Translations under genes and position numbers: made by a program | DNA from: Clavelina lepadiformis | Taxonomy: Eukaryota > Chordata > Ascidiacea > Aplousobranchia > Clavelinidae | NCBI RefSeq assembly: GCF_947623445.1 | Contig: NC_135243.1 | Location: 2,854,501-2,918,500 of the forward strand | Direction: 5' to 3' | Length of the DNA stretch: 64,000 nucleotides | Shown: one piece after another, positions 11,656-25,264 of the stretch | Layout of the letters: every line of letters begins with the position of its first letter | Numbering within the stretch: the stretch's first letter is position 1 | The notes under the pieces: generated by a model | Database searches by the model: none | Told to the model about the DNA's origin: nothing | The model's input: the letters and a program-made list of their open reading frames with translations, nothing else

Positions 11656-14600
11656 TTAATGAAAAACAGAACTTATTGTTTTTGCAATGATATTTGTTCT
11701 TTAAACAAATGTATTCTCAAGCTTAATTTATAATTGCCAGTCTATACATGCGCATATAATTCGAATGGCAAGAAATTGTTTTCCACTCTTGATATAACAA
11801 GATCTTATTACAATGTGATAGCATAGAACCTAGAGGCAGAATCAAAACCGCCTTTTCTATACAAACGGCAAATCATCTACACTTGTGCAAATATTTGCTT
11901 TGGCTCGGAAAATAATCCACGAACGTTTAATTTGCTGATTAGTAAATTGCTTGAAATATTCGAGTCATTTTGAACGTTTGAATGTGCTAAACGACAACGG
12001 TTTATCACTAAAATGAACGAATGCTGACAGATGTACGCAAAGTCAAAATTAATCTTCCTTGGATATTTGATAAATGGTGTCGGTGTCAAAGCATCAGATC
12101 TATAACATGGATTTAAAACGTCACTTTGACGCTTTTACGTTTTAGCGCAAAAATAGAATGGACAAGGCACGCGCTGAAGGCTTTTGAGGTCGGTATTTCA
12201 CTCGATGTTTTAAATTTATCTTGTTACGTGACACAGGGACATTGCCAAACAGACGGTACTTTGCTCACTATGGTGAATTACAAATAATAATCACCGTCCA
12301 ACAGTAAAGTTATTGGGTCTACAAAGCTTTTTATTACATTTTAATGAAACATCTCTATACTGCCTATAGGAGCCCGATCTGTGGTATTCATGGTGTTCGG
12401 TACATTCATGGACAGCTTGACCTAGGCGCCCTACGTCATGTCATGGCGACAACCTCCATTGCGATAATGGAGGCTCGTTTTTTCCGATTTAATAATTGTG
12501 CTAATGTCGGACGCTTGCTTTGTTTACGTTCGACGGCGGGCACCAACTTAACGGCGCGATACTCGAGTTTCTAAACTGAAAAAAGCGTCAGTGAACTCGT
12601 CAGTGAAGTAACGAATAGTATCGGTCGTCAGTTGACAAAATTTCTCGGCGTATTTTTCGACGGGATGTAACAATCTTGCCCACGGTGGCACTGACAGCGT
12701 CACTCGGTAAACCCGCTTACGGTACGTGATGAACGACGCTATTTTTCACGCTGCAAGTGACGCAACATGCGCGATATTCCCTTCGATAGAATATAAAGTG
12801 ATATATGTGTTCACGCTCGCTTGCATTGACGTGACCCTTATGTACATTTCGTGACCCTTACAGCAGCAAAAAGACAATTGAACAAACACTTCATTGCGTC
12901 TTCGTACACGAAGGCATAAATATCTCTGATAACTCTCAGACCGAGCGCAATTTATGATTCAAAATCGTCGACAAACACATGTTTCACGAAATGTACTTAC
13001 TGACACGAGGATACTTTGACGTCGGCAAACTATACCCTCACGCTACTAGTGCAAAAGTTTAAACAGCCTAAAGAGTGCACTGGACTGTTCCAACAGACTC
13101 CAAACACTGGAAGTTCGATCCTGTCTAAAAACAAACATCTCAACATCGATAACCATCGATAACCAAGAAATTAAAACAATGTTATATGGTAGGTTGACAG
13201 TTACAGCGCCAGAAACGACGCAATGCACCACTCGCTTGGTGGCGATCGCGCAACATGCGTCCTAACGCCTAAAGCCGCACTGGTAAACAACATAACCAAG
13301 AAATAAAAACGGTGTTAACAACCACCACCCCGGAGTGAATCCAGTGAATCCCGAGAGACCTGGCTCGTTGCCCAAGAGATCAACGACATTAACAACTCTA
13401 CTACATTCGCACACACACGCACACACACACGCGAGAGACGAGAATTGAGCGATGATGCGGTCTACAACAACGGACACGACCTCAGGAGACTTTCAACTCC
13501 TGAAGCTGCGGGAATTGTGCCACGGAGTCGATCGTTGCCTCTGACAACCAATCAGCAGCTCGCCCCTCCGCCGTGGCGAACCAATATTCGCGGCAAGAAG
13601 ATGCAGCAGAGGGCTGGGGACGCAAACAACGACAACCAGTCACAAACGCCGTACAAGGTGGTCATAGAAGAGAGATAGAAGAAGAAGAGAGATTTTCATA
13701 AGAAGCATAGAAGAGAGATTTTCCAAAAGCGCGAGTTGGTGATGACGCAGTGACGGTATCGAACTCGGGTATTTCCCAAATAGAAAGCCCGACAACGTTT
13801 ATTGTTGTTTTCTTAATAACCGGTTTGGAACAATGGCATCTTGTACTTTGGTTGTGTGTGAACGTAAAACAGGAATTTCCTAATAATCTCGATACTTCCT
13901 TTTATATTCATATTAGTAGCTTATAGGTCAATTAATCCGTCAATTCATTACTGTACTGAGTAGTGTGGTATCAAGCTGTAACTGATGTTACGCCCTGAAT
14001 AAAAATCTCTCAGCGTCGTTACTGTGAGTTGACCCGGAGACCGGTAAGGCAGCTCAGCTATTAATGTGGCAGGTTAATTAATTATTAGAGATTAAGTCCA
14101 AGTATAAAAGAATGCTATATAATTGTGTCACAAACCCATACAATGAAAATAAAAAATTGTTAAAATGACTGCTATAACAACAAAAGATATGACATCCCCA
14201 AACTATATTAATAACATTTTTTATAAATGTTTGCTACTCTTGTGAATGACTCGAGATCCAAGAGATGCAAGTTTTTGTGTCAAGAATTATCCGGTCCATG
14301 AAACCAGGTTTAAGTTTACGTTGAACAGCGACACCCTTGGCCGTGAGTGACTTTATACAGCAAAGTATTGTCACGCTACTGCCACCAGCCGGTCGTTTTA
14401 AAGCCGCATTTATTTACTCCACTCAGATACCGACGAACCCCGAAAACACGATTATATTTTCTAAAGTCGCCAAACCAAGTGACAAAAATAGACAAGAACG
14501 AACATTAAAAGGTACTTATTGGTGAGAGGCCGCCCATGAATGTTAAACTATGTGAGCAGCAGCACATTTTATACTTTGGGTACATTCCACGATGAAATGG

Positions 14601-14761
14601 TGACATAATTTTGAACAGAATACACTGTGCACCGGAAAATCTTGTTTTGTTATTCATTGTAAAAGAGTTAAAAGTACCGTGAAAAGATGAACAACCAACA
14701 CTTCCTGATAAATCGACGCAGTATTTAAACATAAAGGAAATATTTTATCATTAAACCTGAG
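11656..14761. other. No gene recognised; short CA tract
   Basis: No domain-bearing frame was found. A short (CA)n-like tract lies at about 13408-13432. Between 12400 and 13700 CpG content is visibly higher than in the flanks, which could mark a promoter, but no gene could be tied to it. Confidence 0.35.
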
Positions 14762-15806
14762 ATTTCAAACAATGGCTGCTGATAAGGGCGAGCGATATCA
14801 CGTGAGTGTTTGCGTAACAGAAATTGATTTAATTCGGGTCTAGCGCAGGTAGCACTCGATGATTGTATTACGTCAGAAATTTTTATCAATTATAAAATAC
14901 TAAAGTGCGCAAATAAGCGGATGCATTTTGTAAAGACAAAATTAAAACAACTAACTGGAAGGTCCAAGAAAGGACAGCGTTTCATCAAAATATTTCTTGT
15001 TAACTCAGCACGTATTTTTCAATTTAGCCATTTTTATAAAAGTGAACAGGAAATTACGGAGCAATTGCATGCAATAGAATAGAAGTTTTCACGAGGCCGC
15101 TGTAACACACCGATGTTGCTCTTATTTTGAAGTGAAACCGAAGATTCAATGTCGTTTAAAGTTTTCTCAGTTTCTGACATGTTGCTCCACCACGTCTGCT
15201 TTGATCAAGCTCGGGCGAACAATCTATGTCATTTATGTTTCCATGAATGGAAACCGCTAGACGGAGGGACGGAGCAACGATGTGTCACGGCATATTTTTA
15301 TACACCTGTGTTTAGAACGTGTACATTTTATATTGTATCACCCAATTTGTAAGACACGTGTTCACGGTGTGAGTTGTTACCTTTACCAGACCCACTGCAT
15401 TTTAGTTGTACTGTACTCCATTTGTAAGTCATTTGCTTATGGCGCACAATGCTCATTTGCTCCACTCTTATGGGTTTGTTTTAGTCCAATGCGTTGACGT
15501 CGAGGTCTCTTTTATTTAAATTGCTCCTGTAAATGTCAAATTCAACCAATAAAATCGTTCAACATTATTTCTTCGAAAGTCAATTCCGGAAACGCGAATC
15601 ATAGACATCAAAAACATCAATTGAGTAAGGTCGTGGAGTGAAGTGAAATAATGTGTCTATTGTCGTTGCAGAACTTACTAACTTTTGAAATACTAACAAT
15701 ACAAACATCGAGTGCTACCTGCGCTAGACCCTAAATAGATCAACTTCTGTTACGGAAACACTCATGTGATATCGCTCGCCCCTTATCAGCAGCCATTGTT
15801 TCAAAT
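14762..15806. mobile_element. Non-autonomous DNA element with about 110-bp terminal inverted repeats
   Basis: Bases 14762-14872 match the reverse complement of 15697-15806 almost throughout. Both ends share 'aaacaatggctgctgataag', the word 'gcgagcgatatcac' and 'tctagcgcaggtagcactcg'. The 820-bp interior has no transposase. I found no convincing target-site duplication at these borders, so the superfamily is undetermined and the true ends may lie a few bases in or out. Confidence 0.7.
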
Positions 15807-18800
15807 GGAAATTTTAATGAGCAAAGTTCATTTTTCCGCAAACAAGCGGATAAGTTAAAGTGCACTAAGTTGAAGCTTGATCTCACAAACTTGTTTTGCA
15901 AAACAGGGAAAGTGGGACATCTAACGATCATCATTGTTAATTAGTCGAAAACCAGATTTTTTGAACGTTTTTCAGGTTTCACCATTATTGCATTGTGACA
16001 CAACAAACTTACTAATTCTGACTTTAACAATAACATTTGAGCGCTTAAAAGAAATCACCAAGGAATTGAAAGCCATACCTCGATGTATGCAGATGAATTA
16101 ATTTCAGCGCCGCAGTCTATTGGAACCTCCAAGTATTAAAAACACGTGATTCGACTTGAACTTGCACAAAAACTACAACTTGAAATGAGCCACGAGCGAT
16201 GAGAAGTCATCAGTCAACTATATTTTATATGTATATATATATACGTTTAATTTATTTTATTACTGGTATAGGTTTGAAACTTAAGCTTTTTAATCGGTCT
16301 TGGTAGACTTGCCGGAATAATCTGCAACTTAAATGCGAAAAGAGGAAACATCTTTGAGCCATGGGTTTCAATTTTTTAACAACATTAACCTTAACCCACC
16401 GTGACCACAAATGATAAAGGCTTGACTCGTGTTTCTCTAAATTTATTAAGATTTTATGTAACAAAGGAATTGCTTCGAAAACAAAACAGGTACTAAACTG
16501 TTTGTATTAGCTATGAAAACTATTGTTGCTTGTTGATGGGATATTGTTGCTGTGTTGGTTCTTTAGTGGTGATCGGTTGTAGGCAAAGGCAAATATTTTA
16601 ACTATAGACTTTGCTAAAATGGTGCCTTCAAGTTACAATTTGTCAACTGAAGCCGATTGTTTGTTATTTTTTATCTAACAAAAAACATGGAGGTTATAAT
16701 TTGCAAGAGGAGATGCGCGCACCACGTCCATATGAATGATGCGTCCATAACGTCCATAACGTCCATATGAAACTCACCATAGCTCCCCTGCATGATGTGA
16801 GGGATAATTTATATCGATAGGCAATATGGTTGCACTTGTGCATTGCTTGTGAGACGTACCATATGGTCATGACGCATAGGTTAAGAAATACTGACGTAGA
16901 AGTATACAAGACATGCACGAAAGCAAACCGTCATGTTTAACTTAAATTATAATTATTAGCATGACGTCACATCAACTCATCTTGAATTTTTTTCAAACGA
17001 GCCACGAATGTCAAAGCAAATTTACTCGCGTTAATTCGTCGCAAAAATTTCCCAGAAACTGCGCCGCGGTTTCTTGGTTAAACAAAAACGTTGCACAGGC
17101 AAAGCTTTCTGCTAACTCGACAAAGTAATTAAAACAAAGAATATAATCAATGATTAACTGAGCAGAGACAAGTAAATTTGAGTTATTCATTAAGAAGTTG
17201 GTCGACCTTTGTAATGGGCGCTACCATGTGCGTCATCACCAAGGCAGCCAGCAGGCTTGTGACATGCCGAAGCTTATAAAAACTTTTAATAATGAAACAA
17301 AAATTATTTACAAAAACCAGAAGGGAAACTTTTCTTTCATTATCTTAAATAGTACTAACCACTCGATGCACTCAAGTTCAAAAGCGCCATTGGCAAATTT
17401 TTTGCGCTATCCAGCCCATACTTTGCAGGGAAATTAAAACGGGTTGTTGAATATTTAATACTTTGAAATGTTTTTCGTTTTTGTGTGGTCTGGGTCATGT
17501 TTGATGCGATAATAGATGATTTAGTTTGATCTAAATGCATGGTAGAGAGCATCTGTGTCGTAATAATGCGGCCTTTGATATTTCACTGATACTGTAGCTG
17601 GATCATTTGAACGGTAACAATCAAATAAAAAATGAGCGACGATTTGGAACTTGCACAAAGACCAGCTCATAATCGTGGCTGGAGCGATGAGGAATCATGG
17701 CCGGGTTTAAGTCGTGCAAAGTCTTTCTTCAGTCCAAGGATAAAAATTGTGATGTCATACCAGTTAAAATTTGCGCTAACCCTTGTACAGGGAATTATGA
17801 TATCGCTTGGAGTTTGTTATTGTGCTACACAGAGGCGATATGTATAAAGTCAAACGCCGTAAGCATGTTGCAAGATTTGATGTGAGTCAAATCGTGAGAC
17901 ATCTTATACGAGGGGCACCACTTGCCAGATAGGTCACCAATTCTATGAAGTTACGTCACAACTGCGAGTTCAAGTACACAGCGATGGTGAAACCTTGTCC
18001 AATGCGGCTGGACCAAGATTGTCTATAAAATTCGAGGCTTGAGTTTTGATGTATGTCTGTCATATTTTAACAGATTTGGTTTTTAAAAGTGAGGGAACCC
18101 GGCCCTCAAGTATAAAAGCGGAGGCCTAGGCCACTACAGACCTTTTGTCACAAAGGGCCCATTCAGCCCCTTTGTTCCCACCATCTATGACTTTACTAAA
18201 ACCATTTCATACACATGACAGTTCTAACTAAAATGACACAATGAAATTTAACCAATGTTATATAACTAAATATCTAAACCACTATGCATAATACAACTAA
18301 AAATCTAAGCAATTATTTAATGCTAACTAAGCAATTAATAAATTAAACAGACAGTCGTTGTAATAGTTTAAAGAGTTTCAGGATTTTACTGAAGGAAACG
18401 GATGACCTGTTATCGTGTACACATTACGTCATTTTTCTGACTCATAATTTAGTTTACCGACCTTCATTCACAAGCTTAAAAATAACCTCATCTCAGCAAC
18501 AGCACGCGCTTTGGTGAATCTTGAAGAATTTACTCAAAGTTACAATTACAATAATTAAATACTGCACACACCTTGCCAGCTTCGGCAATTTTTTAATTTA
18601 TGTTGAATGCAGATTTTTACATGAACGATTTTACAGGCTTTTTATAACGGAAACCATGAATACATCATCAAATCATTACATCATTATTACATCAAACTGT
18701 TCCTTAACTGAAACACATTCATTGCCAGTTAATTAGCTAATTACCGACTGACAGTTACCAGAAACCAACTAACTTAACCCCACACCTCATGCAGTCTAGC

Positions 18801-20238
18801 TTATATAGAGGAACAGACTTCTTCTTCTCGCTGGAAATCATTGGTTTTGACTCATTGCTGCCACCAACTGATATCAGGTTATGTTGAAACATGTGGTTTA
18901 GTAAATTTACATCTAACAATTCACAGTGACCTAACTGGAATAATGACGGTTGGAATTTACACACAAGACTTGTGGATAGTAAGGAATTTTAACAAAATGT
19001 AAGAACTTCATTGAATGAATTCAGTGTAAATTATTTGATATTTTTAAGGTATCTGGAATTACATTTTTCTTTTGACTTGTTTCTTTACTAAGCAGAAAGC
19101 TAAATTTGTTAGCTTATTTCTTTGCATTTGTTTTCACTACGACTATGATAACTATGTCTCTAGCTACAAGTCGTGCTTCGTTATTCAGTTCAACAAATTT
19201 CACAATCAATCTACGTCATCAATCATTGAGACGGAGTTGTCTAAAGCTGCCCTGAAAAGCAGCTTACTGGAAAAATTGATGCAGTGAAAATCACAAAATT
19301 TTACTCCATTCCATTACAAGTTGAAACATCACCATTTTGGTTGGTTGGTGCGTTAAAGTACTTTACATAAATTGAAGATGATTTAAAATCAGTTAGCAAT
19401 GTTATACGTTGACAAAATCTATTGGCAGTAACAGTTACGTAATGCTTCATGACGCGAATATGAACAACAACGAAAATCGTCCCGTTGAAAAGTCATCTCG
19501 CATAAACTGGAATGCCTAAAAACCCCAGATTCCAATTTTCAACCTGGGATCGAACAAATATCATAGTTACGTCATAATTGCAACTTTCTTCGGTTAAGAT
19601 CATTGCCAGGAAGTGTAAATTTATCACATGTCTGTTCGCAAATGATGTCATAAAGCAACAAAATTACTTCATATAACAAAAGTTGGCGACGATGTAGGAG
19701 GATTGCCATTTTATAAGATGTCGATGTGATCTACTTTTAAATACATGCTTTGTATCAGAACTGCAGGTTTAATATTTGCTGAGGTCAAAGTCATAAAATA
19801 ACGAAGGACAAATAAAATCGAAAGGCCACACACTTCAATATAGAAGCCTCTTTGGCTAAGTTACTGTAAATGATTCACAAATTTTGTTTTAAAAACGCTT
19901 TTATAACATTTGACATTCATAACGTGTTATATACGTTTACTTGCTGCTGGTAGGCTACATAATAGGAAAAAACACTAAAAATCGTATTTCTTGTATAGTT
20001 TAGTGTAAAAGCGAAATAATTACCTCGTTCTATTTGTTCTGGCTAACCTAAGCAAAAAAATTATGTATCAACACAGCTTTTGTTGCGTAACAATAGATAA
20101 TGTTAAAATAAAACGTATTGTTATCAAACAAAATTACCCTTTGCTCTGTATAAAATAATTATTATGAAAAACACAGGAGACAACCATTATTTTGCTTCGT
20201 GTACAAGCGATTACTTAAGACCAGCGCAGCAAAGGATA
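15807..20238. other. No gene recognised
   Basis: Over 4 kb of AT-rich sequence with only short, unrelated frames. A TA tract lies at about 16228-16242. I see no splice-linked coding exons, RNA genes or complete transposons here. Confidence 0.4.
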
Positions 20239-20240
20239 TA

Positions 20241-21017
20241 CAGTAGAATTCGCTTAATTCGGACACCGGATAACTCGGACAACCGCTTTATTCGGCCAAA
20301 ATGCTCGAGAACGGAACAAAAGTAAAAATTGAACGTAAAAAACTCCTGTTAATTCGGACAATTCTCCGCTTAATTCGGACACAGTTCGCAATTCCTATCG
20401 TTAGGTTATGACAAAATAAACAGTACTTCGTTCGTTTTAACACAAGATGCAGTTGCATTATGAGCGATTATGGTGAAACAATGACGATCGATGCAGTAAC
20501 AATCGACAATGAACTCATATAAGGCCGTGCCAGCTTCATAGTCGCTTTTACTTCGGTACAATTGTGTCCATCTTGTAGAACAGAATGGTACAGAAAAGTT
20601 TTGCCGAAAAAGTGAAATTGTTCACTAAAGTAAACGAAGAAAAAAATAAAGACGCTTGCTTCACAGTTGGGCAGTTAGCTGCGTTGGTGGGGATATCAAA
20701 AAGTGCGTGTATGTGTGTGTTACACAGTAATATACAGTATTTGTTGAATCGTTTGGTATCGAAATACTGTACAATACAACTAACCTGAAGGTATAACTCT
20801 TGTGCGTTTTATGCGATCAGTGCCAATTACTGCAGTATAGCGCAGCTGCAATTCATTTATTACGCAACAGTACAGTATTTTAAATGCATTTTTTGCCTTT
20901 ATGCATGACCATGAAACGAACAATCGATTTTCCGCTTAATTCGGACAAAGCCGTTTCTCCGCTTAATTCGGCCAAAAGTGAGCGGAACCAAAGTGTCCAA
21001 TTAAGCGGAATCGACTG
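20241..21017. mobile_element. pogo/Tigger-like Tc1-mariner element
   Basis: The element begins 'cagtagaattcgcttaattc' and ends with the complementary 'aattaagcggaatcgactg', flanked by TA on both sides (20239-20240 and 21018-21019). Further 'cgcttaattcggac' motifs repeat inside each end. A plus-strand frame at 20585-20788 encodes 67 residues with a Psq-type helix-turn-helix look (FTVGQLAALVGISKSA), as in pogo/Tigger N-termini. The catalytic domain is absent, so this is an internally deleted copy. Confidence 0.8.
20585..20788 (+). pseudogene. N-terminal transposase remnant (Psq-type HTH) inside the Tigger-like element
   Basis: 67-residue frame starting MVQKSFAEKVKLFTKVNEE with an HTH-like segment (VGQLAALVGISKSA), then non-homologous sequence and a stop. 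No DDE residues are present. It probably has no function beyond being a transposon relic. Confidence 0.5.
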
Positions 21018-21019
21018 TA

Positions 21020-22021
21020 CAACGTACACATAAAAGCTAGGAATAATCGTAGCGCCAACACGTGAGGTAGAAATAAAGGCAAACGGATCGGTTATTGATA
21101 CGCGATAAGGCGTGGGGACGGTCAATGAGGTCATAAAATTGCGTAAATGTGTGGTCAGACGAGTAGTTGTGAGACGGGACCTTGGGTAGATACAAACTTG
21201 TCCTAAAAAATATTTTTATCTTGTAGGCCGTGTATAATCAGTATCTGCTGTAAGTTATCTGCGTCTGTCTTTCCTGCGTCGTTCTCCGCATCAGGCTTGT
21301 ATGTGGAGTAAGGAGGAGATTGCGATCTCTCCAATGCTGGGCTGCAAGGTCACTCACAAGTAGTCGAGGAGCTTCAACAACACGCATCAGGTCGCATGGA
21401 GCTGGATTTAGTGTCTGGCTGGTGTTGGAATAAGCTGCATTTCGTTTTCAGTGAATTATCTCGCAAAATTAAAACTTGTAGAAGCAGTGCTGGGGCTGAT
21501 GCACGTGACAAGGTTTGAAAGGGCGACAGCCAATAATACGACCAGATGTTCTTTGAAACTACACCGCGGTTATTTTGTATTTTATATTATTACCGCTGTT
21601 ATTTTGCGAGTGACGCAAAAAATATTATCTACGAGTGCATCAAAATACGGCTTAAAAACGTAAAGTTTTGACAAAATTCAGTAAATTTAGAAAAACATGA
21701 GCCGAGTTAAAACATTCGCTATAGAACAGAAGTTAATAAACGAACATAAACACGCATACATCGTATATCGGCTTCACCACAATGAAAGAAGGTCAAAGGT
21801 CAACCATAGAGTTGTGAAACTTCCTTTCACTCTACACTGACAGCGTTAAATTGTTTCGAAAGAGAATCTCTCCCAAAACCCCGTCCCCGCCCCTGTAACG
21901 TCACTCTCCGCTAGTGCCCGGAAAAAGTTGGAAGTTCTTGAGAACGACCGGATAACTGGATATCGGGGTCGAGTAGGAACCAATTCGGTCAATGTGGACG
22001 TGGATAGGGTATTTGGAGTAT
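21020..22021. other. No gene recognised
   Basis: Contains a 70-codon plus-strand frame at 21451-21663 without recognisable features; otherwise empty. It lies 3' of the second OPLAH copy. Confidence 0.35.
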
Positions 22022-23820
22022 TCACTTGGGTATTAGGAGGTGGATAGGGGCGAGGCAGCCCTGGTTAAGCGGGACGTCGTAGCCCACCATGCACTTGAGG
22101 GAGTAGATGATGGCAGACTTGGTGATCGCTCTCGGCGCGTTCAAGTTGTTTATCACCATAAGGGATGTCCCCTCGAAATCGAACGTCGCGCTTCCCTCCT
22201 TCAAGTCGATCTCCACGCGGAGGTTGATCACTGATCCGTCGTCCATCTTGTCCGAAGCGCGAAGTACGCCGTCCGTTGTCGTGGAGACGTCGCGCAGCAG
22301 ATTTCTGACCGCGACCTCGGCGAGGTGTTGGATGTGTGCCATGTAAGCTTGGACCACGTCCAACCCGTAACACGATATAAGCTCCTGGACCAGGTGGATC
22401 CCCTAAACAGAAAGCTTCGTTGTAATGTCTGTGATTGATACAGTTGTGACGTCACAAAGACACTTGCCTTCTGGTTAGCGGCAACTAGCGCTCTCAAGTC
22501 GGCCAGGTTGCCATGGAGATTGTGGGTCCCGCTGCAACGAGCAAAATCGCCGGGGAGCATGAGAATCGCTGTCACTTCTGTGGGGTCACAAGTAAAAACA
22601 AGTTCAACAGGGTTTAAAAATAATTCTGACTTAATAGAAAACCAGAAACCAATTCATCGTTTCACTTAACAACTACCATGAAACTTTTCAGCATCATATG
22701 ATATGATAAAGCAGTCATTCACAACATTATCACAATCACAACCCATCATAAATCACAATCTTCACATAATGTTTCAGTAGTGGTTGGTTAACACAAACAC
22801 CATTGTTAAACAACAACAATGAAATGTTTCAAACATCATATGATAAACTTTGTGATTAGATCTATAACATTTATCACATGGTCATACTCACGGTGAGATC
22901 AGGAAGATGAACTCCTTCAGCACATGGATGATTGGAGAGAATGCAATCTCCCTTATTGATATCTATCGCCCACATCTGGTACTGCACACCATCCTGCATG
23001 GCCCCTAGGTGGACTGGGATGTGAGGAGCGTTGGAAACAAGACCACCATCATGTCCGAAAAGAGCGCACGAGAAGTCAAGTCGTTCCTGTCGGTTCATGT
23101 AATGTTACACAAAGAATATTGAGTGTTTTCACGACACAGAATGATCATAATAGAATTACAACTGCTCAGTTATCAAGAACATATTTGCACAAGCAAGTCT
23201 GGCAATATACACAAGACTATACAGGACTTTCAACAGCTGAACCACAGATAAAATGTCAAGGGCCGAGAAATCTTGGTGCAATAAATTCGCAGAAATTAGA
23301 CCAAACAAGTAAAAGCAGTTTTGGACGATTATCTAGACCAGTGATGCACACAGCAGTCTCCAGCTTAAGTACGCAACTTAAATCTGGTCGGTTTGTGCGT
23401 AGTTTGCAATGTTTTTGTTATTTCTTCCCTTGAAGTGTGCACAGTGACAGAACTACACATCGCAATCAACCCTTTTAAGCCGTAACAATTACACAAGTAT
23501 AATTTAGTCTGCTGGGTTTACGGTTATGACAACAAATGCACAGCTTGGTCCTTGAGATGAACTTTTTAATTTAGATTAGTAAAGTAGGCCTAAGTATCAA
23601 ACTTGTAATCGCGAATAAGTTACCAGGTCAGTGGAATCAAATCTGCATGCACTATATACAACGCTTGCATGAGATGGGTGCAGAAGTGAGCTAGCCTGCA
23701 GTAAAATTGTACAAGTTTTTGCAGATGAAATGATTGTGTTAGGTGGTGAGTATAATTGCACAGTAGCTTTCTCCTAGTAATCCTGTACTTTTAACTGCGC
23801 ATGATGTCAAGCATTTAAGT

Positions 23821-24149
23821 CAGTGTTTCTCAAACTTTTTGCGATCGCGTACCATTCATTCGTTTTTTTTGCTACACTGCGTACCACCTGGCTCCTGAAT
23901 GACTTATTTTACTCAAATATACCGGTATTTATTAGTTATTACCGTTATTACTATACCATGAATCCAATGAATAGCAAGAAAACACAATTTAATTTGATAG
24001 ATGCAACTGTTTCTTCTGCACAAGCTTGTCTATCCGGGGCAACACATTATTCACAGCACATCAAAAATCATGTTCAGCGGTACGCGGTACCACTTAAAAA
24101 GCTCTCGCGTACCGCTAGTGATACGCGTACCACAGTTTGAGAACCACTG
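23821..24149. mobile_element. hAT-type MITE, 329 bp
   Basis: Ends 'cagtgtttctcaaac' and 'gtttgagaaccactg' are inverted repeats, followed inward by inverted 'gcgtacc' words. A perfect 8-bp target-site duplication 'atttaagt' flanks it (23813-23820 and 24150-24157), diagnostic of hAT. No transposase frame inside. Confidence 0.9.
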
Positions 24150-24159
24150 ATTTAAGTGA

Positions 24160-25264
24160 ATCTCAGAGATTAGAAGTTATCACCGGGTTGAGGGTGCCAG
24201 CTCCTCCAAGTAAGTATAGTTTTGCTCGGAAGGACGAAGTGAGTGAAGACATTATTCCAAAGGTTTAGAAGAATCATCAAGAAGTTATTCGAAAATGATA
24301 TCCTTTGATGTCTGAAGAGACCAAAACAATAAAATTTCGAGAATCTGTTGGTCAATTTTCTGAACTGGAGGATATGTTGTATGTTTGGATTGATAGCATG
24401 CGTCGCACAAGCCTTCCACTTCCACCCTCATTGGCCGTTTTTAAAGCAATACAAATCGCTGAACAGCTATTGATATCAGAGGATGACTTGAAAGCTTCAT
24501 GGCAGTGGCCGATTCCGATCACGTCGTGGATTGCAGAAAATTCTTCTCCACGATGAGAAGATCCCGAGAATGTTTATAACATGGAGCAAACTGGGTTATT
24601 TTTTCAGCTCTTGCTCATGCCATCTGGAGATTTCAGCACTAGCCGAGGAAAAAGAAAGCTAAAGAACGAGTGTCACTGGTTGCTTGCGCAAATGCCACAG
24701 GAACGCATAAAGTTCCTTGTACATTGATTGGGAAACCAAAATTTCCGGCTTGTGTCAACAATCGAGAATGGCCTCTAAAGTACTATGTCAGGGTAAAGCA
24801 TGGATGGACGTTGACAGGTGTTGGAAATGGTTCAATAAAGTTTTTCATCCTGAAGTGAAGAAGAGAACAGGACGCTGGGTTCTCCTGTAGATGGACACTG
24901 GCCCTGGTCATTCTTCTGCTTTTGAGAGAAACAACGTCAAGGTGGCATTTTCCCTTCCAACTGCACTAGCTGGAAGCAACCATGCGATGTGGGTATAATT
25001 GCAGCACTAAAGAAAAGTTGAGATATTTGTATGTTAAAGATGTTCTTAGCCTTTATGAGCTAAAAGAGACTTTGAAGTTACGCAAACAAGAGCAAGCAAA
25101 AAGGTTACCCAGAGGGGCAGCGGGTGTTGCCTATGGCAACCATCATCTGCTAGATGCAGCGAATTACGTCAACTATGCATGGGATGCGATATCAGAATCA
25201 GCGATAGAAAACGTGTTTAAAAGGGCTGAATTATTTCCATTAGAAGGTGGCATTGTTGATGGAT
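24160..25264 (+). pseudogene. Tigger/jerky-type DDE transposase relic
   Basis: Pieces of a pogo/Tigger transposase appear in order on the plus strand but in different frames. At 24305-24556 is a CENP-B-type DNA-binding segment (FRESVGQFSELEDMLYVWID). At 24670-24858 is the start of the DDE domain (SLVACANATGTHKVPCTLIG). Near 24890-24960 is MDTGPGHSSAFERNN, where the catalytic Asp lies. At 24982-25264 is the C-terminal part (LRYLYVKDVL, RLPRGAAGV). Frameshifts and stops separate the pieces, so it is dead. It lies inside the OPLAH copy B region. Confidence 0.75.

Noticed and set aside
13445..13678. 77-codon plus-strand frame in a CpG-richer stretch
   Set aside because: Low complexity, no family and no partner exons.
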